From assembly GCA_030631725.1 (NCBI GenBank), contig DAOVKO010000074.1, positions 1 to 9,351 on the forward strand: a stretch of DNA of 9,351 nt, in the 5' to 3' direction. Below, piece by piece: positions 1 to 5,060 of this stretch; the first letter of the stretch is position 1; every line of letters begins with the position of its first letter. The position numbers and the translations under genes are program-made. The notes beneath the pieces were generated by a model. That model had not been told where the DNA came from and ran no database searches. It worked only from the letters and a program-made list of their open reading frames with translations. This stretch comes from Actinomycetes bacterium. Its GTDB lineage: Bacteria; Planctomycetota; Phycisphaerae; JAACET01.

Positions 1-1
1 C

Positions 2-892
2 ATCGATTTGGAAACGCTGGTGAAGATCGGCGGCCTGCACCGACCGCCCACGCTCTTGGCCCTGGGCGGATTGGCCTTGACCTGCGTGCTCTTGGCCAGG
101 AAGGTCCGCGGGGCCATCATTATCGGCATATTAGCCAGCGGGGCCGTGGCCCTGGCCATGGGGATGACTCGCTTTGGCGGTATTGCCGGCATCCCCCCGG
201 TGGGAAAGGTATTCGCCCAATTGGATATCCGCGGCGCCCTTCGCCTGGAGTTTATCGCTCCGATGGTGGTGCTGCTGTTCTTCGATATGTTCGACACCAT
301 CGGCACGCTGATCGGCGTATCCAGCCAGGCTGGCTTCCTGCGCCAGGGCAAGCTGCCCCGGGCCAGCAGGGCCCTGCTCAGCGACTCGGTGGGTACCATG
401 AGCGGGGCTCTGCTGGGTACCAGCACGGTTACCAGCTACATCGAGTCGGCCGCCGGCGTGGCCGAGGGCGCCCGCACGGGACTGGCCAACATCGTTACCG
501 CATTGTTGTTCGTAGCGGCCTTTTTCTTCGCCCCCGTCGCGGCCATGTTCGGCTCGGGCGTGGAAGTCTCCCGGACCATCATGGTGGCCGGTGAGCTCAA
601 GCAGTACACCATCGATCTTTATCCAGTAACAGCCCCTGCCCTGATTGTGGTGGGTTTTTTGATGATGGCCAACGTGGGCAAAATCAAGTGGCGGGACGTA
701 ACCGAGGGCATCCCCGCCTTTTTGACAATTATTCTTATGCCCTTGACTTTCAGCATCTCGCACGGCCTGGCCATTGGCTTTATCAGTTACCCATTGCTAA
801 AAGCCCTCTCCGGCCAAGCCCGCAAGGTCCATTGGCTCGTCTACGTCCTGGCTGGACTGTTTGTCCTGCGATATATATTCCTGGACGTATAG
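2..892 (+). CDS. NCS2/AzgA-family purine (guanine/hypoxanthine-type) permease, 5'-truncated by window edge
   Basis: Inner-membrane nucleobase permease of the AzgA branch of NCS2, expected to import purines (adenine, guanine or hypoxanthine) by proton symport. The frame is open from base 2 (Ile-Asp before Leu-Glu-Thr), so the gene starts upstream. About 297 residues are visible of a family usually around 430-450. Seen in the sequence: hydrophobic segments such as LLALGGLALTCVLLA and IVTALLFVAAFFFAPVAAMF; the family block FFDMFDTIGTLIGV; and the very typical block GTSTVTSYIESAAGVAEGAR, the substrate/ion-binding region in characterised relatives. A last membrane helix (WLVYVLAGLFVLRYIF) lies just before the TAG stop at 890-892. 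The internal TTG at 8 is not a credible start because homology continues upstream. The exact purine cannot be told from this part. The REP-like palindrome starts within six bases of the stop and may double as its 3' end. Confidence 0.93.
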   Translation: MDLETLVKIGGLHRPPTLLALGGLALTCVLLARKVRGAIIIGILASGAVALAMGMTRFGGIAGIPPVGKVFAQLDIRGALRLEFIAPMVVLLFFDMFDTIGTLIGVSSQAGFLRQGKLPRASRALLSDSVGTMSGALLGTSTVTSYIESAAGVAEGARTGLANIVTALLFVAAFFFAPVAAMFGSGVEVSRTIMVAGELKQYTIDLYPVTAPALIVVGFLMMANVGKIKWRDVTEGIPAFLTIILMPLTFSISHGLAIGFISYPLLKALSGQARKVHWLVYVLAGLFVLRYIFLDV

Positions 893-897
893 ATTGC

Positions 898-939
898 TAT
901 ATAGGGGACAGAAAAAACGGTGACTGTCCCTGTTTTCCC
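898..939. repeat. REP-like palindrome, left copy
   Basis: A hairpin with perfect 7-bp arms, GGGACAG (905-911) and CTGTCCC (924-930), and a 12-base loop AAAAAACGGTGA, preceded by TATATAGG. Read on the minus strand it gives GGGACAGTCACCGTTTTTTC, close to the GGGGACAGTTACC and TATTTTCC units at 2104-2151. TATATAGGGGACA (898-910) is matched in perfect inversion by 2178-2190. It begins six bases after the permease stop, so the hairpin could also act in 3'-end formation. From memory, GGGGACAG...ACC...TTTTC repeats are common interspersed elements in environmental Gram-negative genomes, often linked to REP-associated Y1 (TnpA_REP) transposases. No transposase is present here. Confidence 0.75.
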
Positions 940-1068
940 TACTCCCTGTTTCTCGGGACTCGCTCCTACTATGACAGATTTGCCCTTTAGTTCAGGATTA
1001 TCCAGTATTTCTACAGATGCATAAAAAGCATCCATGTCTACGTGAATTATTTGACGGTGGTTGTCCAT
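940..1068 (-). pseudogene. dinB: Truncated DNA polymerase IV-like gene (Y-family, 5' fragment only)
   Basis: The first 43 codons of a Y-family translesion polymerase. Translation from the ATG at 1068-1066 gives the hallmark palm start IIHVDMDAFYASVE (residues 7-20), with the first catalytic Asp (D11) and the FYASVE steric-gate region, followed by NPELKGKSVIVGASPEKQGV. Full-length DinB continues with a VAAASYEAR-like motif and runs to about 350-400 residues. Here similarity stops at about base 940, where the REP-like palindrome begins. The frame then reads repeat and permease antisense sequence to a stop at 841-843, so no functional polymerase can be made. It follows the DUF362 gene by 52 bp on the same strand, suggesting the two came together. 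No convincing Shine-Dalgarno lies just upstream of the ATG. Confidence 0.85.
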
Positions 1069-1120
1069 ATTAGTTGGTCGAAAAAATCAAGATAAGGAGT
1101 TCGTGTCTTCTACAAGAGTA

Positions 1121-2074
1121 TCACACAGATACTCCCATAATCTTTCTTAGGCGGTCAGCAATCCCACTAGGCAAGGAAGGGAAGGAATCTGAGTTCCAAG
1201 AACCGAACACCTCGGAACCTATCTGAAGGAAATGCCTGTTTTCTGGGATATCGCCCAGAACCGTAACCAAAAAGGCATCCAGTTCGACCGACTTATCAGA
1301 GGCAACTGCCAGTTGTAGGTCTTTCACAAGGGTATGCTTATCGGCAAAGCGTGCTTGGGAGCTTAGGAGAGTATTCCGTATTGCTTCGCAGATAGAAATG
1401 ACTTTAAACACAGAGCAATATATTATGTTGGTATCAACGATGGAAGAAGACAAGCCCTGGCATTGGCTTCCGTGGTAGGATTCTCGGTTAGGAACCGGGA
1501 TCAGGCCGAAGAAGTTCTTCATGGACAGGCTGAAGAAGATCTCTGTTGCTATTCGTCCTGCTTTCATTTTGGCGTAGTTGACAAGGCTTTGACCACGCAA
1601 TTCCCACAATCTTTGAGGCACCATACCATATAATTCTTTATGCCCGATTGGTCCATAACGCTGCTCAACAAAAGCCTGTACCTCTGTCGCATCAGCCACA
1701 CGTTGACCCCATACCTCTTCAGTAATGTTTAGATATTCTGCTCCATGCTCTTCAAGAACCTCCCCGATTCCTGTGGTTCTTAGGAATATACGATCCTGTT
1801 CTCTCAGATACTCCCAATGCTTCTGAGCTTCATCCAAATCCAGCCCGGAGAATCGAGACGGATCATCCGTTCGGGCTGCATCATAAGCTTCTATAACGAT
1901 TTTCTCTCCAGGTAATACTTCCAGTAGATAACGCAGAGTTTGGGCATCAGTACCGTAACCTTCTTGGGTACAGTGCCAATTGGCGACGATTACGAAGGGT
2001 CCTTCTCCGAGATCAAATTCTCCCAGCAGTGCAGCCAAATCTACACTGCCCTGAACGGTTCCAACTCTAATCAT
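1121..2074 (-). CDS. DUF362 domain protein, stand-alone (no ferredoxin domain)
   Basis: A 317-residue protein that I assign to the DUF362 family on motifs: PFVIVANWHCTQEGYGTDAQ near the N-terminus (residues 26-45, the usual early strand and x-T-D-x-x-x-x-L block), an acidic GEKIVIEAYDA segment (56-66), the core SLSMKNFFGLIP (182-193) followed by ESYHG (198-202), and SIVDTNIIY (211-219). The biochemical role of DUF362 is not established. Some members are fused to 4Fe-4S ferredoxin domains, but this one has only scattered cysteines (35, 205, 220, 229) and no cluster motif. No signal peptide or membrane helix is evident. The ATG start (2074-2072) has a GGAAA-like purine stretch upstream. Base composition is more A+T-rich than its neighbours, and it lies between REP-like repeats with a dinB remnant downstream, so horizontal acquisition is likely. 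Confidence 0.75.
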   Translation of the reverse strand: MIRVGTVQGSVDLAALLGEFDLGEGPFVIVANWHCTQEGYGTDAQTLRYLLEVLPGEKIVIEAYDAARTDDPSRFSGLDLDEAQKHWEYLREQDRIFLRTTGIGEVLEEHGAEYLNITEEVWGQRVADATEVQAFVEQRYGPIGHKELYGMVPQRLWELRGQSLVNYAKMKAGRIATEIFFSLSMKNFFGLIPVPNRESYHGSQCQGLSSSIVDTNIIYCSVFKVISICEAIRNTLLSSQARFADKHTLVKDLQLAVASDKSVELDAFLVTVLGDIPENRHFLQIGSEVFGSWNSDSFPSLPSGIADRLRKIMGVSV

Positions 2075-2100
2075 TTCCAGATTTCCATAGAAATCGGTTC

Positions 2101-2196
2101 AGTTTATAGGGGACAGTTACCAGGGTTATAGGGAATAGTTACCTATTTTCCAAACAAAGGACAGACAAAACGCTAAGTGTCCCCTATATATAAACT
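2101..2196. repeat. REP-like palindromic cluster, right copy
   Basis: A compound palindrome. Outer arms are AGTTTATA (2101-2108) with TATAAACT (2189-2196), and TATAGGGGACA (2105-2115) with TGTCCCCTATA (2178-2188). Inside are two direct units, TTATAGGGGACAGTTACC (2104-2121) and TTATAGGGAATAGTTACC (2126-2143), identical at 16 of 18 positions, the second followed by TATTTTCC. The last base of the outer arm is also the last base of the glycosyltransferase stop codon (2198-2196, minus strand), so the element abuts that gene exactly. It lies upstream of the DUF362 gene and downstream of the glycosyltransferase, so it may affect the 3' end of the latter. Confidence 0.75.
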
Positions 2197-2939
2197 CAGG
2201 TTCGATCTTCGTCTTCCAGCTCTTTGACCTCATAGATCAGCGTGTGTCGCTGCATCCAGCGGACGGCGAAGGCCGCTCGAAGAGCACGGAAGGCGCGGTT
2301 CCACATGCCGTACTTGGCCTTGCCGAGAGTTCGCGGCCGATGGTTCACCGGGATCTCCAGTACCCGAAAGCCGTTCATCTTGGCAATGGTAGTCAGGAAG
2401 CGATGCAAGCCGTCAAAGAGTTTGAGCTTGGGAATGATTTCGCGTTTGTACGCTTTCAGCGCACAAGCTGAGTCGGCCACACTCTCGTGCGTCAACCGGT
2501 TGCGCACTCCGTTGGCCACCCTCGTCGAGAAACGCCGCAGCCAACTGTCCTGCCGTTTGTGCCGATGCCCGGTAACCATGTCAGCCTTATCTGCCTCGAG
2601 CAGTTCGATCATAGCGGGGATGTCTGCCGGGTCGTTTTGCAGGTCCGCATCGATGGTAACGACGTATTTGCCCTTGGCCGCCTCAAAGCCGGCCTCCATA
2701 GCTGCGGTCTGACCGCTGCGTTTAGAAAGGCTCAAGATACGCAGCTGCGGAATCTCGCTCTTGAGCCCTTTGAGAATGGCAAGCGAATCGTCCGTCGAGC
2801 CATCGTCGACAATAATGATCTCGTAGCTTCTGCCCATCCCGCTCAGCGTCTCATTCAGCGACCGGCACAGCTGGGGCAAAGACTCCCGCTCGTTGTAGGC
2901 CGGCGCCAATACGGAAACATCCACGGTTTGCTCAATCAT
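2196..2939 (-). CDS. Family 2 glycosyltransferase (DPM1/ArnC-like, polyprenyl-phosphate type)
   Basis: A GT-A-fold, nucleotide-sugar-dependent transferase, probably moving a sugar onto a polyprenyl phosphate at the inner face of the cytoplasmic membrane for envelope glycan synthesis. Seen: LAPAYNERESLP (residues 11-22), IIIVDDGSTDDS (41-52) with the nucleotide-binding Asp pair, TIDADLQNDP (95-104) with the metal-binding DxD, the acceptor-side block VADSACALKAYKRE (154-167), and HRPRTLGKAKYGMWNR (200-215). At 247 residues it matches the short soluble or peripheral class lacking C-terminal membrane helices. The ATG at 2939-2937 is preceded by AGGAG with an 11-base spacer. It starts 26 bp after the kdsA stop, so the two are almost certainly co-transcribed. 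The sugar donor cannot be read from the sequence. Its stop codon touches the REP-like cluster. Confidence 0.93.
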   Translation of the reverse strand: MIEQTVDVSVLAPAYNERESLPQLCRSLNETLSGMGRSYEIIIVDDGSTDDSLAILKGLKSEIPQLRILSLSKRSGQTAAMEAGFEAAKGKYVVTIDADLQNDPADIPAMIELLEADKADMVTGHRHKRQDSWLRRFSTRVANGVRNRLTHESVADSACALKAYKREIIPKLKLFDGLHRFLTTIAKMNGFRVLEIPVNHRPRTLGKAKYGMWNRAFRALRAAFAVRWMQRHTLIYEVKELEDEDRT

Positions 2940-2965
2940 CTTAGGCCCAACTCCTGTCCACGGCT

Positions 2966-3787
2966 CTAACTGCTGGTAACGATCTTACGGATAGCAATGC
3001 ATTCGCTCACGACGTTTTCCAACTCTTCCAGCGGCAGCATGGTGGTTGCGTCGCTCTTGGCTTGATGAGGCTGCGGATGGGTTTCGATGAACAGCCCGTC
3101 AGCACCGGCCGCTACGGCGGCCCGGGCCAGCAGCGGGGCGAATTCCGGCCGACCCCCCGAACTGCTCTGCCCCCCGCCAGGCTGCTGAGTGCTGTGGGTC
3201 GCATCGAAGACCACCGGGGCGAACTCCTGCATCACCGTGATGGCTGACATATCGTTGATCAGCCGACCGTACCCGAAGCAGCTGCCCCGCTCGGTCAGCA
3301 GCACCTTCTCATTGCCCGTTGCCACAACCTTGGCCACCGCGTCTTTCATCTGCTCCGGGGCCATGAATTGCCCCTTCTTGATGTTGACGCATTTCCCGCT
3401 AGCCCCGGCAGCGCTGAGCAGGTCGGTTTGTCGGCAAAGGAAGGCGGGAATCTGAATGATGTCCAGCACCTCGCCAGCCGGGCCCACTTGGTGCACCTCG
3501 TGCACGTCGGAGAGGATAGGCAGGGCGGTCTTTTTGCGGATCTCACTGAGGATGGCCAGGCCATCTTTGAGCCCCGGGCCGCGGTAGCTCGATATGCTCT
3601 GACGGTTGGCCTTATCGAAGCTAGCCTTGAAGATTACCAGGATCTTCAACTCCTCAGCCAATCTCCTCAGACGCTCGGCAATTTCAAAACAAATCTCAGC
3701 CGACTCGATCACGCAGGGACCGGCTATCAGAAAAAGCGACTGAGCCGCCCCGACGGTCTGTTTTCCTATGAGTAACGTTGCGGGCAT
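2966..3787 (-). CDS. kdsA: 3-deoxy-8-phosphooctulonate synthase, metal-dependent class
   Basis: Condenses phosphoenolpyruvate with arabinose 5-phosphate to Kdo 8-phosphate, the committed step to the Kdo sugar of LPS inner core; cytosolic TIM barrel. At 273 residues it is family length. Motifs in order: FLIAGPCVIES (19-29), IFKASFDKANRQS (52-64), SYRGPGLKDGL (67-77), ILSDVHEV (91-98), IIQIPAFLCRQTDLL (110-124), VNIKKGQFM (134-142), FDATHSTQQPGG (194-205), LFIETHPQPHQAKSDATTMLP (232-252). Cys25, His198, Glu235 and Asp246 supply the four ligands of the metal-dependent class. Metal-independent enzymes such as that of E. coli have Asn at the Cys site, and the SDATTM segment resembles the metal class rather than CDGPS. 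The ATG at 3787-3785 has GAGG upstream. It is the first gene of a unit with the downstream glycosyltransferase. Confidence 0.97.
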   Translation of the reverse strand: MPATLLIGKQTVGAAQSLFLIAGPCVIESAEICFEIAERLRRLAEELKILVIFKASFDKANRQSISSYRGPGLKDGLAILSEIRKKTALPILSDVHEVHQVGPAGEVLDIIQIPAFLCRQTDLLSAAGASGKCVNIKKGQFMAPEQMKDAVAKVVATGNEKVLLTERGSCFGYGRLINDMSAITVMQEFAPVVFDATHSTQQPGGGQSSSGGRPEFAPLLARAAVAAGADGLFIETHPQPHQAKSDATTMLPLEELENVVSECIAIRKIVTSS

Positions 3788-3834
3788 AAAACAACCTCGT
3801 TACAGGGACCTCAGCACAGCAAACTGGAAAACAA

Positions 3835-3864
3835 ATAATACCCGCGGCAAGGCCGGGAATTCAA
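3835..3864 (-). promoter_or_regulatory. Candidate sigma70-type promoter for kdsA
   Basis: On the minus strand, TTGAAT (3864-3859) and TATTAT (3840-3835) are separated by 18 bases, in the 90-bp gap between the lipid-kinase stop (3878) and the kdsA ATG (3787). The spacer is G+C-rich (CCCGGCCTTGCCGCGGG). The predicted start would lie about 40 bases before the ATG. This suggests kdsA can be transcribed separately from the kinase gene on the same strand. It is pattern-based only. Confidence 0.4.
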
Positions 3865-3877
3865 GCCACTGCTTTGC

Positions 3878-4768
3878 CTACCGCTCATCGGGCCACATCA
3901 GCACATGTAGGGCTCCCGGGCAGACTTCGATCCGGGCCGGCAGCAATCCTCCCGGATCGCCGTCAATCTGCATACGTAACGGCTGCTTACCGCTGGAAAT
4001 CACGACGTTGCGACAGCGGCGATAAATTACTGATCGCCGTTCTGGATGAACCTGCAGCATGGTAGTCAGTGAATGGAGCAACAACCGCCCCTGCCAGTGA
4101 CACGGATAAACACACAAGTCTAGCAGGCCGTCGTCGAAACGGGCATCGCGCAGGATCCTCAGCCCCACGGCGTAACGAGCCGTGTTACCCACAAAGACCA
4201 AGGCCGGGCCGTCGCAGATCAGCTCCCCATCCGCCTCGACCCGCACCGCCGGAAAGCGGTACTCCCAGAAGGTCCGCCAGATGGGCCAGAAATAACTCAG
4301 GTGAGTTATGTGCCCGCTGCGTTTGGCGTGCACTCGCTCGATGACGTCGGCATCGAAACCTGCCCCGAGGACAGCCAAAAAATATCGGCCGTTCACACAA
4401 CCCAAGTCCACCGGGTGCGCCCGGCCCCGCCTGAGCAGCTCTTCCAGATGTCGCGAAACATTGCCCAGACCCAGCTCATTGGCAATGATGTTCTCCGTTC
4501 CGGTCGGCACAATCAGCAGTGGGGCACGCGAGTAAGCCAGCCCATTGGCCACCTCGGCGACGGTCCCGTCTCCGCCGACAACGGCCACCAAATCGGCCGT
4601 ATCCTTGGCCCGCAGAGCCAACTGGTGAACGTGACCGCCGTGCTGGCTCGGCCAGACGGACACCTTATAGCCAATGCGGCACAGACCCGCCTCGAGCCGC
4701 TGACATATCGGCCAGCCGCGGGCCGAACCCGCTTTGGGATTGATAATGACGATCGCTTTGGACGCCAC
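3878..4768 (-). CDS. YegS/BmrU-type diacylglycerol-kinase-family lipid kinase
   Basis: A 296-residue protein of the DAGK catalytic-domain family, which phosphorylates a lipid hydroxyl (diacylglycerol, phosphatidylglycerol or similar) with ATP at the inner membrane surface. Seen: VIINPKAGSARG (residues 7-18), the nucleotide-binding VVGGDGTVAEVANGL (63-77), VPTGTENIIANELG (87-100) in place of the commoner PLGTGNDFA, GAGFDADV (135-142), RDARFDDGLLDL (207-218) with the acidic metal site of the C-terminal domain, and MQIDGDPGG (266-274) where many relatives have DGE. The family usually runs about 290-310 residues, so it is complete. The start is GTG (4768-4766) with a GGGG stretch seven bases upstream. 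It lies 90 bp before kdsA on the same strand and faces the TPR gene divergently. The lipid substrate is unknown. Confidence 0.9.
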   Translation of the reverse strand: MASKAIVIINPKAGSARGWPICQRLEAGLCRIGYKVSVWPSQHGGHVHQLALRAKDTADLVAVVGGDGTVAEVANGLAYSRAPLLIVPTGTENIIANELGLGNVSRHLEELLRRGRAHPVDLGCVNGRYFLAVLGAGFDADVIERVHAKRSGHITHLSYFWPIWRTFWEYRFPAVRVEADGELICDGPALVFVGNTARYAVGLRILRDARFDDGLLDLCVYPCHWQGRLLLHSLTTMLQVHPERRSVIYRRCRNVVISSGKQPLRMQIDGDPGGLLPARIEVCPGALHVLMWPDER

Positions 4769-4945
4769 GAATGACCCCGCTTTGGAGATATTTCAGCGCC
4801 GTTCTCGCAATAAATCTCAGGCCGAGCCTGCTCATAAGCTGCTCTTGGCGCCCGCCGCCGCCAACACCGGCCCAGCCGCCCTGCCGCAGCCTTGAGATTA
4901 TAGGCTCATCTGCCACTCCCATAAAGCCAAAAAGTCCTTCCGGCC

Positions 4946-4973
4946 TTGCCATGCTGGCCAAAACGGCTATAAT
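4946..4973 (+). promoter_or_regulatory. Candidate sigma70 promoter for the TPR/alpha-CTD operon
   Basis: TTGCCA (4946-4951) and a perfect TATAAT (4968-4973) are separated by 16 bases, placing transcription start near 4980, about 80 bases before the start codon at 5060. It lies in the 291-bp gap between the divergent lipid kinase and TPR genes. A TATAAT also occurs on the minus strand (4902-4897), but only a poor TTTATG sits at the -35 position for the kinase. The rest of this gap shows no convincing gene, terminator or riboswitch. Confidence 0.5.
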
Positions 4974-5050
4974 ATCCAACTCGTCCCGGCAAGAGCATTG
5001 CCAGCAGAAACACGGCTCTGAAGAGCCAAAACTCATAAACTTCAATAAAC

Positions 5051-5060
5051 GGAGGCTAGG
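5051..5060 (+). promoter_or_regulatory. Ribosome binding site deciding between GTG 5060 and ATG 5069
   Basis: GGAGG at 5051-5055 lies four bases before GTG (5060) and 13 bases before ATG (5069). Neither spacing is ideal; the shorter one favours the GTG slightly. The choice changes the protein by only three residues (MSP). Confidence 0.55.

Larger units (their letters stand above)
898..2190. mobile_element. Putative REP-bounded cassette carrying DUF362 and a dinB remnant
   Basis: A 1293-bp segment limited by a perfect 13-bp inverted repeat (898-910 and 2178-2190) that is part of REP-like palindromes. It lies between the stop codons of two convergent genes (permease TAG at 892, glycosyltransferase TGA at 2198-2196). 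Its coding content looks more A+T-rich than the flanks: bases 1681-1740 hold 28 G+C out of 60, while the kdsA region is strongly G+C-rich. It carries one intact gene and one 5' gene fragment on the minus strand. I see no transposase, integrase or target-site duplication, so mobility is inferred. It could be acquired DNA trapped between two REP copies, or a remnant left by deletion between them. Confidence 0.45.

Noticed and set aside
131..763. 210-codon open frame on the minus strand inside the permease gene
   Set aside because: The translation is rich in His, Gln and Gly with no recognisable motif, and it lies antisense to a well-supported membrane protein; a G+C-rich shadow frame.
841..1068. 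Treating the 75-codon minus-strand frame as a complete small protein
   Set aside because: Only the first 43 codons match DinB; the rest is repeat plus antisense of the permease tail, so a gene remnant is the simpler reading.
898..2196. CRISPR-like or attachment-site interpretation of the repeated GGGGACAG units
   Set aside because: There are only a few units, palindromic and in mixed orientation with no regular spacers, no cas or integrase gene, and no duplicated target.
3846..4950. Shared word CGGCCTTGCC upstream of kdsA (minus strand) and of the TPR gene (plus strand), considered as a common operator
   Set aside because: GGCCTTGCC also occurs inside the glycosyltransferase gene near 2318, and its position relative to -35/-10 differs between the two promoters; probably compositional.
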